Assembly: GCA_963169105.1 (NCBI GenBank)
Contig: OY720638.1
Location: 11,270,749-11,334,748, forward strand
Direction: 5' to 3'
From: Ceriagrion tenellum
Taxonomy: Eukaryota; Arthropoda; Insecta; Odonata; Coenagrionidae
DNA: 64,000 bases
Positions 1 through 10,399 of the stretch are shown here, piece by piece (position 1 is the stretch's first letter; each line of letters starts with the position of its first letter). A model generated the notes under the pieces. It was not told where the DNA came from. It did no database searches and saw only the letters and a program-made list of their open reading frames with translations. The position numbers and the translations under genes were made by a program.

Positions 1-205
1 ATCAATACTGTCCGTAAAATCTTTAAGTCGAATACTTAGTGGCATGGTAGCCCTCGTCCTTCTGTTAAAAACCTATGTTTAAAAACGATGTTAAAACATG
101 GGTGTTTTGTCATTGACAAAATTTTCGACACATAGCTACATGTCAGCATTAGCCTGCGAGTAGCCAACGGCGGCTCCCCTACGTCCACATACAGGCTGTG
201 GATAG
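1..205 (-). pseudogene. I-like LINE ORF2 fragment (left part, split by an LTR element)
   Basis: Read on the minus strand this encodes a stretch close to residues 839-885 of the intact LINE ORF2 at 13000-16707, including a match to its SLYVD.GEPPL motif. It is a diverged copy of the same family with stops. It continues past the left window edge. The remainder of the copy resumes at 3663, because the Gypsy element at 206-3657 is inserted exactly here. The similarity is seen directly; the family assignment follows the intact copy. Confidence 0.85.
201..205. repeat. Target site duplication, left (GATAG)
   Basis: GATAG directly precedes the 5' LTR and is repeated directly after the 3' LTR at 3658-3662. 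Five bases is the usual duplication length for Gypsy integrases. Confidence 0.9.
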
Positions 206-416
206 TGTTGTGTATTCATGTTTAAAATTGCCGCCGCTTATGTCACTTCCGGTTCCTGTTCTGGAATAATCGAGAACTTTCCCGAACTTCCCCTTCCCTT
301 CCCCTCCCAGGGTATATTAGCAGGCGAGTCGCCGAGTGCATGAGTAATGTATGCCGCCCGCTATTGAATAAAGAAGGTCAGCAGAGAGAGTCGTTTTATT
401 TTGAGCCAACGAGACA
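206..416 (+). repeat. 5' LTR
   Basis: 211 bp, begins TGTTGTGTATTC and ends GAGACA. It contains AATAAA at 367-372. The TATA-like site at 313-319 reads TATATTA, whereas the 3' LTR has TATATAA, so the promoter copy in the 5' LTR may be weakened. Confidence 0.93.
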
Positions 417-434
417 TGGTGACAGCGGGATTTT
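417..434 (+). promoter_or_regulatory. Primer binding site (minus-strand synthesis)
   Basis: The sequence directly after the 5' LTR begins TGGTGACAGCGGGA. A TGG start, complementary to a tRNA CCA end, at this place is what a Gypsy primer site looks like. The priming tRNA was not identified. Confidence 0.6.
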
Positions 435-550
435 CGGACTCGATTTGACCGCCGATCTACACGCCGACTGCCAGCGAGCAGCAGCAGCAGTCAAGGCCGC
501 AGCGCTACCAAGCGATCCAACTTCAGCCGCCAGACAAGTTCTCCTTTTGA

Positions 551-1447
551 TCGGAGGAGTGGACGCGGTGGAGCACCAGATGGGAGCGGTATCGCCGCGG
601 AAGCGGGCTCTTCGCACAGCCGGACGAGGAGCAGGTGAATCAACTCTTATACATCATGGGTGAGAAAGCGGAGGATCTTCTCCTGGCTTTTAATTTAACG
701 GAGGAAGAAGCCAGAACTTACCGCACCCTGATGCGGAGATTCGACGAATACTTCGGTGTGCGAGTGAACGTCGTCCTTGAACGTGCCCGTTTCAACCAGC
801 GTCAGCAGGGAGAGATGGAGACAATCGACGACTACTTGCGGGAGTTACATCGCCTAGCAGAAACCTGCAATTACTGGTCGATGAAGGAAGAATAGATACG
901 TGATAGACTCGTCATCGGCATGAGGGACAGGAAACTTGCCGAAGCATTGCAACTCGGCCCGGACCTGACTTTGGGCAAGGCGGCCACCAAAGCGCGGCAG
1001 CGCGAGGAGGTCAAGAGACAGCAGCAGGTGATCGGCCAGCCATCAGGGGCGAGCGGCGGTTCGGCAGAACCGGACGTGTATCGCGTTCAGCAAGGAGGAG
1101 CTCATCCCCGAACGAAAAGGATACAGAGAAAGAATAAGAAGGGGGCTACGGCACCGTCGTTTGACCAGCGGCAGGGCAGTAAGACATGCAGCCTGTGTGG
1201 TCGGTCGCCGCAACACGCTTATTCTGACTGCCCAGCGAAAAAATCTACCTGCAACGCCTGCAAGAAACGCGGCCATTGGGCAGTCGTACGCAAGTCCGTC
1301 CGGATGGTGCAGTCGAGTATAAAAGAGTACACGGAATGCGATGATGACTTCTTCCTTGGACGGGTGCAAGCTGTCGGCGCGAGACGCGGGAGAAGACCTC
1401 CATGGGAGGTTACTGTACACGTAGAAGGACGAGATATACCATTTTAG
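551..1447 (+). pseudogene. Gag pseudogene of the Gypsy element (capsid and zinc knuckles)
   Basis: Capsid-type Gag of an LTR retrotransposon, which would package element RNA. The frame is open from 551. Capsid-like text with a WERYRR motif begins near 570, and a C-X2-C-X5-H-X4-C knuckle lies near 1190-1235. A second knuckle near 1252-1275 lacks its last cysteine. An in-frame TAG at 893-895 breaks the protein, and TAG at 1445-1447 ends it just before the protease. The expected N-terminal part is in another frame upstream of a stop at 548-550, so a frameshift is also likely. Gag and Pol share one frame, so no programmed frameshift is implied. Not functional as it stands. Confidence 0.75.
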
Positions 1448-1570
1448 CTGGATTGCGGCGCGGACGTGAAGTTACTCTCATCAGAGGACTTCGGACGGTA
1501 TTTCCGGGCGACAGCGATGCAACCGTCGGGCGAAACGCTGTGAGGCGTCGGAAATAGGTAGGTAAAAGTC
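1448..1570 (+). pseudogene. Retroelement protease remnant (DCGA active-site variant)
   Basis: In the gag frame, just after the stop at 1445-1447, the sequence reads LDCGAD followed by KLLSSEDFG. This matches the active-site segment of retropepsins, whose usual motif is D-S/T-G-A; here the second residue is cysteine. Two more in-frame stops (TGA 1541-1543, TAG 1559-1561) separate it from the downstream open frame. The protease C-terminus (LLGRPAIEDLQIL) is encoded at the start of the ORF at 1571. Confidence 0.65.
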
Positions 1571-3364
1571 ATGGGAGAAGTGCCCATCACCGCAGAATGG
1601 GCTGGCAATAAAGCGGAAGATATTATCTACGTGGTGGAGGAGAAAACTCCACCTCTTCTAGGTCGACCAGCCATAGAAGATCTTCAAATTCTTAGGTGGA
1701 ACCCAGGCGCTACCATCGCGGCAGCGGTGTCAAACGTCACTGCGTTGACCAAGCCAGAGGATGAATTTACGGAAGTCTTCCGAGGCCTAGGTTGCATCAA
1801 CAAGGATCAACCATATAAAATTCGTCTGAAGGCGGGAGCCGAGCCGTATGTTGTGACCGCGCCACGGCGCTTCCCTCTGTCGCTTCGAGATCGAGTCCGT
1901 CAGGAGTTAGAGCGAATGCAGCAGCATGGCGTCGTTTCCCTGGTGGAAGAGGCGTCCGATCGGTGTGCACCCATGGTGGTCGTCGCCAAACCTTCTGGGA
2001 GTGTGCGCCTGTGCGTCGACTTCACGCAGCTAAATAGCAGAATCGTAAGGGAACGGTTCGTCATGACAACTTTCAAAGAGATTCCGGCATCCGACATCAC
2101 TTTGGAGAGGATTCGAGATGCCCAGAGAGCAGACGAGACGACGCTTGCTTTGCTGCAGTTTGTCAGGCACGGATGGCCCCACTCGCGAGATATTACTGCA
2201 AGTCTTCGGCCATTCCACGACGAACGAGGCATTTTGGCGGAAGTCGATGGACTGCTTCTGCATGGTTCCCGCATCTATGTTCCGGAGAGCATGCAGAAGT
2301 ATATCCTGAGTCGACTACACCATGGACACCTGGGACAAACCAGTTGCTTGGGAAGAGCTAAAACACGCGTTTGGTGGCCGGAAGTAGAGAGCGACGTTAG
2401 GAATTACTGCAGCAACTGCCAGGTGTGCAGCGAGCATCAGCCACGACCGGTGGAACCTTTGATGCCTGCCCTCCCGCCAGCACGCCCTTGGCAAAGGGTG
2501 GCTGCAGACCTCTGTGAGAGAAAAGGACTTCGCTACTTTGTGGTAATAGATGCCTTTTCCCGCTACACAGAGGTTGCAACATTAAACGACACCACTTCTG
2601 CCGTTATCGAGGAGATGAAGAAAATATTTGCGAGACATGGGATCCCCGAAGAAGTAAGAAGCGATGGTGGTCCCCAGTTTTCTGCTGCGGAGTTTCGTAG
2701 GTTTGCGTCGGACTACGGATTCTGCCACATTATTAGCAGCCAAGGGTTCTCGCAGAACAATGGCCAAGCTGAGGCGGGAGTAAAAATTGTGAAGACTATC
2801 ATCGAGAAGGAGACAGATCCCTACCTCGGTTTGCTTGCTTACAGAACGGCACCACTCGAGACGGGAATCAGCCCTGCAGAGCTACTGATGGGTCGCAGAC
2901 TACGCACCACGGTACCGTGTGCATCGCAGTCATTGGAGCCCAAGTTGCCAGACTTGGAAAGCCATCGCCTGAAGCTATGGCGGAAGAAAATGCGGGACCA
3001 AGCCAACTTCGATAGACGTCACCGCGTCTGTACGTTGGATCCAGTTCAACCCGGGGAATTAGTATGGATCTGGGATAAGAAGGCGTATGGCACGATCATC
3101 AAAAAGCGTTCTGAGCCCCGATCGTATGAAGTGCGACGGAGGGATGGAATTCTTCGCCGAAATCGGGCCTTCCTCGTCCCCGCCAGGAGACAACGGATGG
3201 ACACACACTGGGATCCTTTGCTGGTGGACTGCATAAAACCTCCGAAGGAAGAGATACCAAGGGACCCACCAGACGAAAACCTTGAGCCAGGCACCTCAGG
3301 ACTGACAACCAGAAGCGGTCGTCTTGTGAGACCACCGAGAAGATTAACATATGATTTCTTTTAG
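1571..3364 (+). CDS. Pol remnant: RT N-terminus fused to a complete integrase
   Basis: A 597-residue open frame. Residues 29-41 are the protease tail. Residues about 70-170 are the RT N-terminal part, with RLCVDFTQLNS at 146-156. The text then jumps to a post-RNase-H segment at about residue 171. The RT YxDD motif and all of RNase H are therefore absent, a deletion that kept the frame. Integrase follows: a zinc-binding region with His near 250-253 and Cys283/Cys286, and a DD35E catalytic triad at Asp313, Asp365 and Glu401, exactly 35 residues apart between the last two. The C-terminal region resembles the DNA-binding tail of K02A2.6-like Gypsy elements. The methionine at 1571 is simply the first after a stop. 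Whether this is translated is unknown. Confidence 0.85.
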   Translation: MGEVPITAEWAGNKAEDIIYVVEEKTPPLLGRPAIEDLQILRWNPGATIAAAVSNVTALTKPEDEFTEVFRGLGCINKDQPYKIRLKAGAEPYVVTAPRRFPLSLRDRVRQELERMQQHGVVSLVEEASDRCAPMVVVAKPSGSVRLCVDFTQLNSRIVRERFVMTTFKEIPASDITLERIRDAQRADETTLALLQFVRHGWPHSRDITASLRPFHDERGILAEVDGLLLHGSRIYVPESMQKYILSRLHHGHLGQTSCLGRAKTRVWWPEVESDVRNYCSNCQVCSEHQPRPVEPLMPALPPARPWQRVAADLCERKGLRYFVVIDAFSRYTEVATLNDTTSAVIEEMKKIFARHGIPEEVRSDGGPQFSAAEFRRFASDYGFCHIISSQGFSQNNGQAEAGVKIVKTIIEKETDPYLGLLAYRTAPLETGISPAELLMGRRLRTTVPCASQSLEPKLPDLESHRLKLWRKKMRDQANFDRRHRVCTLDPVQPGELVWIWDKKAYGTIIKKRSEPRSYEVRRRDGILRRNRAFLVPARRQRMDTHWDPLLVDCIKPPKEEIPRDPPDENLEPGTSGLTTRSGRLVRPPRRLTYDFF

Positions 3365-3437
3365 TCTTTCCCCAGTTTGTTTAGTGTTGTTTGCATCCGA
3401 AAGATAAATGCCTTAATGTTCACATTTTTTTTCGAAC

Positions 3438-3446
3438 AAGGGGGGA
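3438..3446 (+). promoter_or_regulatory. Polypurine tract
   Basis: AAGGGGGGA lies directly before the 3' LTR, the expected place for the plus-strand primer of an LTR retrotransposon. Confidence 0.8.
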
Positions 3447-3657
3447 TGTTGTGTATTCATGTTTAAAATTGCCGCCGCTTATGTCACTTCCGGTTCCTGT
3501 TCTGGAATAATCGAGAACTTTCCCGAACTTCCCCTTCCCTTCCCCTCCCAGGGTATATAAGCAGGGGAGTCGCTGAGTGCATGAGTAATGTATGCCACCC
3601 GCAATTGAATAAAGAAGGTCAGCAGAGAGAGTCGTTTTATTTTGAGCCAACGAGACA
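3447..3657 (+). repeat. 3' LTR
   Basis: 211 bp, matching 206-416 except at five positions. TATATAA lies at 3554-3560 and AATAAA at 3608-3613. It ends in GAGACA and is followed by the second GATAG copy at 3658-3662. Confidence 0.94.
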
Positions 3658-3662
3658 GATAG
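3658..3662. repeat. Target site duplication, right (GATAG)
   Basis: Matches 201-205. After it the interrupted LINE sequence resumes. Confidence 0.9.
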
Positions 3663-4956
3663 GAGAGGTCCTAAAAGCGCTAGTGGCTAGCCGTATTCCT
3701 GCGTTGTGGACCGTTGTTAACGGTCGCAGGTAAGACTCTCGTCCAGAAGAGTAGACGTAACACCCGTAGTCTATTTTAGACCGAATCAGAGAACGGTAAA
3801 ATAAAATGGAGGTGGTGCGGTCTGTGCCCCATGTTGTGTTGCTTAAAATACGTAAAATATTTAGACCACGGCGACATTGCTGGGCTAGATTGCGAATATG
3901 TTCCTGCCATGTCAGTCTGCGGTCTAAAGTCATCCCCAGAAATCGAACGGATTCCAGGAAAGGAAGGTTACTTCTTCCGTAACGGCGGAGCTATATAGAT
4001 ACCCCTCAATCTGTGAAAGTGCACACACACAGTTTTCTCATTAGAGAAACGAAGCCCATTTCTCTTTACCCAGTCATTGAGTTTTGTGACAGTTCGCTGA
4101 GTTGTTCTTGAAACGCTGGCTAATGTGGACGACCTGCAGAAGATTGAAAAGTCGTCTACGAATAGGGATCATATTACTGCAGTTTTAATACAGTCACCTA
4201 TGTCATTAATGGCAATTGCAAATAACGTGACGCTTAGAACAGAACCTTGGCGAACGCCGTTTTCCTGGTAGTAAAACTGTTAGAGGCTTTTACTCACTCT
4301 CACTCTAAAACCGCGGTTTGATAAAAAGTTTGGTATAAAAATGGGTAGATTACCCCTAAAGCCCCAACTGTGCATTTATTTTAGAATTTTCCTGCGCCGA
4401 AGCATGCCGTACGCCTTCTCAAAAAATCAAAGAAGACTCCGATGCAATGTTGGCGCAGAAGAAAGGCCTCCTGGATAAAATAATCAGTCCGTACGAGATG
4501 ATCTATAGTACATCTACCCCGGCGGAAACCACATTGAATGCTGGAGAGAAGATTTCGCCGCTCTAACCACCAAACAAGCCGGCGATTAGCCATTCTCTCC
4601 ATAACCTTACACAGGCAACTTGTGAGTGAAATGGGCCTACAATTCCTCGGGTCATTCTTGTCCTTCCCCTGTTCCGGTATCGGAACCACGACAGACTCCC
4701 GCCAGGACTGTGGGAAACTACCTTCGAACCAAATTTGGTTGAGAGTGTGAAGGATTTCCGCCAATGCACTCTTTGGCAAATTCTTTAGAAATGCATTGTG
4801 GACATAGTCCATCCCTGGAGACAAATTCCGAGAGTCCGCAATGGGCGAGGCTAGTTTCCACAGCGAAAAGCTTTTGTTATACTCAGCAATGCCGTGCGTT
4901 TCTCGGAACGACGGAGATAATGCTTCGGAGTGTTGTTGCATGGCTGAAGATTGAGT
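3663..4956 (-). pseudogene. I-like LINE ORF2 fragment (right part)
   Basis: The continuation of the copy at 1-205. Minus-strand open stretches align with the intact ORF2 at 13000-16707. The piece at about 3663-3933 matches the region after the RT (WQEHI..., RSKIDYG, GRESYLR). A FVDD-type catalytic motif is still readable near 4141-4165. The piece at about 4381-4935 covers the RT fingers (SWRESVVVPI, RPISLTSCLCK, GFRRGR). Frameshifts and stops separate the pieces. The copy ends where a CR1-like LINE tail begins at about 4957, so it was interrupted or 5'-truncated there. Confidence 0.85.
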
Positions 4957-7150
4957 ACATCTACGTCTACGTACTACCCTGCGAGCCACCACGAGGGTGT
5001 GTGGCAGGGGGTGAGGATCACCAAACATGCACTATTGACATGCAACTAGGATATTTAATGAAGGCATGCTAGATAATAGGCTCACATGGTTAGTATCTAC
5101 ATAATAAGAAAGGGATTGTTGGTTGTTATTACATGCATCATGTACTACAGACTACTCTTACTATATTTCACCTACCTATCCCTTTGATACGCTGCCTATT
5201 GTTCTCTCTTATGATAAGCGGGAAAAATGACATTTTAAATCTATCGGTACGACAATCTATCTCTCTAATCTTGTTAATCTGATGAAACCTAGCATAATAC
5301 GCAGGAGTTCATAATATATATCTAACGTCGACTGTGAACAAATCGGTTTCGAATTTACTCAAAAGGTTTAACCTAAATTTTAACCTGCCTTCTGATAGTA
5401 ATTCCCATCCTAGTTCTTCTATTAAACTCGTAACACTTATACAATTATCATAACGGCCTTCAACAAACCTACCGGATCTCCTTTGCGCGCGCTCTACTTC
5501 TTTTATCATACCTTCCTCGTACGGATCCCATATACTAGCGGCATATTCTAAATGACAAGTGTAAAATAGCTTCTTTCTCGTACTCTCTCATCGCATTTGC
5601 CTAGAACCCTTTTTACGAATCCTAATCTACGGTTTGCTACACTAGTTATTTCCCTGATGTGTTTCCCCCATGACATGTCTTCAGTGATGGTGACGCCTAA
5701 GTATTTAATAGATTCTACTTTAAATATTTTCTTTTCTTTGATGCAATAATTATTCCGGGGAAAGCCATTTTTTTTCCAAAAGTTCATTATCGCGCATTTC
5801 TTCAAACTTAATTCTAGCTGCCAACCATCACATCAATCATCAATCGCATCTCTAAATCCTTATCTAAAGACTGGATGTCCTCTTCATTTCTAATTTCCTT
5901 ATACACTACTACATCATCGGCAAAAAGACGGAGCTTTCTATTTTTTACTACTGTGTTCAAGTCATTTATGTAGAGAAGAAATAAAATTGGCCTATCACGC
6001 TTCCCTGGGGAACAGCCGATGAAACTTTTACTTCGCCTATGCTGACACCATCTAATACCACCCTGTGAACGCGTTCATGTAAGAAGTCTCCTATCCAGCC
6101 CACAATATTACTGTCTATCCCGTATGATGCTAACTTTGCGAGTAACTTATAGTGGGGAACCTTGCCAAATGCTTTTCTAAAGTCAAGAAACGCTGCGTCT
6201 ACCTGTACGTTACCTTCTCCGGAAACTAAAATATAATGAACAAAAAGACCTAATTGAGTTTCGCAAGACCGTCCCTTGCTGAACCCATGCTGGTTTGTTA
6301 TCAATAAATCCTGGCTGTCGAGGTGTCCCATTATTGATGTAACTATTATATGCTCTATAATTTTACAAGATAGGACGTTAATGATATTGGTCTATAATTA
6401 CATGGCTGTTCCCTATCTCCGCTTTTATAAATTGGGGTCACGTTTGCTATCTTCCAGTCTTTGGGAACCGCGTGTTCTTCGAGGGATTTGTTAAATATTA
6501 CTTTAAGATACGGAGCCATTTCGAGAGCTGATTCTTTATAAACACGAGCTGGAATTTCATCAGGACCCGAGGACTTGTTCGGGCTAATGTTACTTAGTAA
6601 GGATACGATTCCGCTACAAGATATATCGATCGGGGGAATTGGTTGTTGAAATCGGTCTGGTATGGTATCGCGGAAACTATGCATAGATTGATTAAAAACA
6701 CTCTGAAAAAAATAATTAAAAATTTGCCTTATCTAAACTGGAAGTTACTATTTCGCCTGTATCGTTTTTCAAGGAATTAACCGTTGACGTTTTAGTTCCC
6801 AGTACTTCCCTAACATATGACCAAAATGATTTCGCATTTCCCTCTAGTTGTTCTCCAAGTACTTTTCTCTTGAATTCACTAAACGCTTTTCTAAGGGCTG
6901 TTTTTGCGGCTGCTTTACAAATTTTATAATGTTCGATAGCATTTTTTAGGTCACTATTAGCTACATTTTTCTTAGTTTCGCGTGGCTAACTCGTTGGTAT
7001 TTTAAACATTTTCTAACCTCCGCGTTGTACCACCTTGGTTCCCTATTCTCACTCTTATACTTATGAGGTCTGTTGACAAGTCGTACGTATCGTTGTGTAT
7101 CGTCCTTATGCATATTTTGTCCCCAGAGCAAAGTTTATACTTCCATCAAT
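4957..7150 (-). mobile_element. CR1-like LINE, 5'-truncated and decayed
   Basis: The 3' end lies at the low-coordinate side and consists of short GTAGATGTA-type repeats next to a conserved CCTCACCCCCTGCCACAC tail. RT pieces read on the minus strand are NKSSGPDEIPARV and CNYRPISLTS (6355-6684), motif A FLDFRKAF with VPH and motif B SAVPQGS (5966-6331), FADD in another frame at 5913-5924, the YLGVTI thumb region (5548-5805), and a C-terminal segment (5309-5509). Linker text with PRWYN lies near 7020-7040. Several frameshifts make it inactive. The 5' boundary near 7150 is approximate. Confidence 0.85.
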
Positions 7151-7439
7151 AATGTGTGAGGTTTTAGTTTTACATGGTACCAAATAACAGCTGAGATAAT
7201 TCAAGTATAACCCTCATCTCATTGGTGATACATCATATTCCAATTTCCTCGAATATGTTAACCACTGAACTGGCGAACGTATTTTTAAAAAGCGCATTTC
7301 ATTTGGGGAAAATTTTTTTTAGTATAAATAGCATTTTTTAGTCACATTAAAGGAAATACATTTTTTAACCCTAATGAAATATGAACAATTTATACAAAAA
7401 TATTATTTTCTAAAATTCAGTATTTGTGTGATTATCATT
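7151..7439. other. Unassigned AT-rich spacer
   Basis: No coding signal was recognised. TTAACCCTAATG at about 7366 could be a piggyBac end (TTAA target followed by CCC), but I found no matching opposite terminus. Confidence 0.4.
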
Positions 7440-8560
7440 GAAACGAGTGGTCAGGCGGAAAGACACCTCACAATCAGGGCAGCAGAATCTCGTTTTCTTA
7501 GGCTGCCCTGCTTTCAACCACACTACACATCTTTATGTAAGAAAAGTTTTTTTGGACAGAGTTTTTGAGTCTACAGTGTCTCTCAGTCAGCTTAGTAAGG
7601 TAAAGAGTATGAGAAGGAGTTTTTTTCCCTACCAGAGGTTGACTGTACTTTGAGGTGAAATTTTCTGCCTAAAAGATCACATGTGTTACACATTTCCGCT
7701 GGCCGGTTCTTTTTTGCAAGTTTCACTAAGCATAGTGTCCCTGCCGGAGTAAATTTTACAATTCCACTCAACCCGTTTTGCACTCAATAAAAAAATTGAA
7801 TTTTATCTCAAACCAGCTGCGTTTGGAAGATATAAATTGCTTTCATGATAGGTCCCTTCCAATGGAGTGGAGACTCACCAATCACTAATGCTGCTTCAGG
7901 GACGTGGAGGGCAGATAACCACTCTTTCATGTGCTTCAAGACTTGTAGGATTTTGAGAAGATTTTGTTGGGGGAGTCATTACTAAATCTCTCATTGTCCA
8001 AAAAATCGAGAAATTTCAGCGGCAGATGAAATCTTCCCGAAAGCACTTTTCGAAACTATGGAGACGAGCTGCTCTCCCGTTTTGAAAAACGGCTGTGATA
8101 GTCATGTTTCTGTACAATTCCCATCATAATAGAAACTCCAATGCTTTATTTCACCCGGACTTGACTCACTCCACCCGTACACCAATGAGTGCGGTTTCTG
8201 ATCTGGATTCCTGTCCAGAAACTACTTCGCGTGGAGGTTTTTCAGCTCGGATATCAAGCCACACAGTTCATCATCCATAAAGTTTTGGAATATCTCTAAA
8301 ATATTCTCCATATCCTCCAACTGTACCATTATGCCACTGGTGCCTTCAAAATTGTATCGATTATACACATCTGCGAGCGAGCACCATGACAGAGGATGGG
8401 ATGGTGTTCACTCTACTTCCTCCTCTAATTCCTCATTTACTGCTGATTCGGAGGAACTTACGTCGGTATGAATAAAAATGTTGTCGCTCTCCTCACCACT
8501 TCACTTACGTAGCTTTCTTTCAAAAGTTCACGAATGGCGTCGGAAGAGAGACAAGTGTGC
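7440..8560 (-). pseudogene. piggyBac-family transposase pseudogene
   Basis: Read on the minus strand with several frameshifts and stops, it gives the order of a piggyBac transposase. An acidic N-terminus comes first (SSDAIRELLKES near 8540, ELEEEVE near 8430). Then come NFEGTSGIM, a DDELCGLISELKNL helix and an EWLSALHVPEAALVIGES segment (near 7860-7930). A FTPAGTLCLVKL piece follows, and last a C-terminal cysteine-rich end with KKTRFCCPDCEVSF near 7455-7500. The segment that usually carries the first catalytic Asp (DES in the family) reads GES. Inverted terminal repeats were not found. piggyBac transposases cut and paste at TTAA; this copy is dead. Confidence 0.78.
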
Positions 8561-10399
8561 CTTCCTTTTTACTACTTTGCCATTACTGATGGAACACTCC
8601 AAATACATTCGAGGTTGTGCTTCCCCGGGAATGGAAAGATCCAATACGTGTTCGCATCTATCTCAACAGTTTCGCGCACTCTCTTAGTATCGTCTACCCA
8701 CAAAAATCTGGCGGTTCACACTTACCGTATGCACAAAATTTGCACGATTTCCACACTTGCCAAACGGATAGAACGGTTACCCTTTCCCTGCGAAGGTTCT
8801 GGAATCAGGCGATTCAATGTGGGACAGTCACACGAGCTTCCTATGACCGACGCTTCGTCCCGGAAATTCCCTCGCCCGGCCACGACCGCCTCTCTCACGA
8901 GTAATCGGCGTCGTCGCTCTATATCTCATACCTATTGCTGCTAAACAGCAGCTCTTTCTTAGAGCAGGGCTCCTCAGAGAATCTTTATCCCCTTATTATC
9001 GCCCCTTCACTGCCCTTCTCCATCTCAAACACGGTGGGAGCTGGGGATCGCACGGCAGGGACCAATACCTTACAAGGAGTAAAAGCTGCGGAAAACGGAA
9101 GTAGATAGACGTCTAATTCACACAATTGGAGGAGAAAATGACGTAGGTAGAGAAGGGGTACTTTTAGGCTAGACTCCACGCATTAGGAAATTCCCTTGAA
9201 ATTTGCGACCGAGGGCAGGTCCGTAGATACGAACATCCGAACTCCTATTTCCCCGAAAAGGTAAAAGTGGTGATTTAAAAATGTGAATAAAGATGCCATT
9301 ACGAACAGTGAAACAATTTGCAGCAGACATGACATTGAACGCTAAGTATGTCTGCTTTGGTTTTAGAATAATTAGCAAACTGCTAACTAGAGCTGTGAAA
9401 TGACATGGTATTACCAAATGCCTATGGAAACCACTTTATAATAAATAAATGAGAAGTAAATACATACTGATCTTTTTGAAGAAAGGAATCACAATGATTG
9501 CCTTTGATTCTAAAACGGTAAAAACGTTTTTCAGAAGTAACGAAATGCGTCAAAAAAGTAGGGGTTATGCAACCCCTATAAATGTGTGCGGGCTTAGACG
9601 AGAGTGCGTATTTCTGACGAAATATTCTCTGAAGCTGCCATCTGCTGGCCAGAGAGCGTACTTGAAGGACGAAGGAAGGTACATAAGAAACTCCCAGCGA
9701 AATATCTCGTCACGCCCAAATGAGAGAACGCAAATTCGAACATGACAAGATATCTCGTCATCGCCAGTCAAGCTGCCTTATCGGAGCAAAAAAAATATAT
9801 TTTCAAGATCTTTAGGATCTCCATTCATAATACCTTCTATACATACGACATTTCTTTTTAAGATAGGTACTGTTAAGCTTAATTCTCGTCGATGAGCCTA
9901 TATAGATGAATCTGCAATAATTATGTCTTCTATATCGTCAAATCCAGGCGTACATCTTTTGCTTCAGTTATCCAGAGATAGCTTCATACCCACCTTCCAA
10001 TTCTTGAAACTCTTGATAATCCTCCTCTGAAGTGTCTCTTCAGTAAAATTCATCCATAAATTTTCCAGTTCACCCCGACCTCTTGCACCTTTCATTCGCC
10101 TTAGACAAACTCCTTTCTTGTGTCCATTACGGGAGAATCCAACCCACATTTTTTCATGACCCACTCATTCCTCACCCCATACATCCTCTTTTGTCTTAAA
10201 TATTATTTTTAGTTATCCAATTCTCTCTACATGTATGTTTATCGGCATGCATGAAAAATTGCTGAAAAGCTGAAAAATTAAGAAGCTGAAGAAAAAAGAG
10301 CTGAAAATTTAAGACAGATGGGAATAAAACGTGTTTTTCGGAGTTTAACTTAAAACTATAATTTTTGAGGGCTAAGAAGCGTATTTTTAAAAACACAAA
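8561..10399. other. No gene recognised
   Basis: Short open frames here have no recognisable domains. The part next to 8560 may be non-coding sequence of the piggyBac element. A perfect inverted repeat AGGGGTT/AACCCCT with a 4-base loop lies at about 9560-9577. Two ATATCTCGTCA-type words lie at about 9700 and 9750. The rest is AT-rich spacer. Confidence 0.4.

Larger units (their letters stand above)
206..3657 (+). mobile_element. Ty3/Gypsy-type LTR retrotransposon, internally deleted
   Basis: A 3452-bp element with two 211-bp LTRs (TGTTG...GAGACA), a TGG-starting primer site, a single gag-pol frame and a polypurine tract. It is much shorter than autonomous Gypsy elements because the reverse transcriptase core and RNase H are missing. 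The LTRs differ at five positions by eye, so they are about 97.6% identical and the insertion is fairly recent but not brand new. It sits inside an older I-like LINE copy in the opposite orientation. It probably depended on another element for reverse transcription (inference). Confidence 0.93.

Noticed and set aside
7366..7377. TTAACCCTAATG as piggyBac terminus
   Set aside because: No inverse copy next to another TTAA was found on the far side.
8534..8944. 136-codon plus-strand ORF
   Set aside because: No domain, and it overlaps the start of the piggyBac remnant on the other strand.
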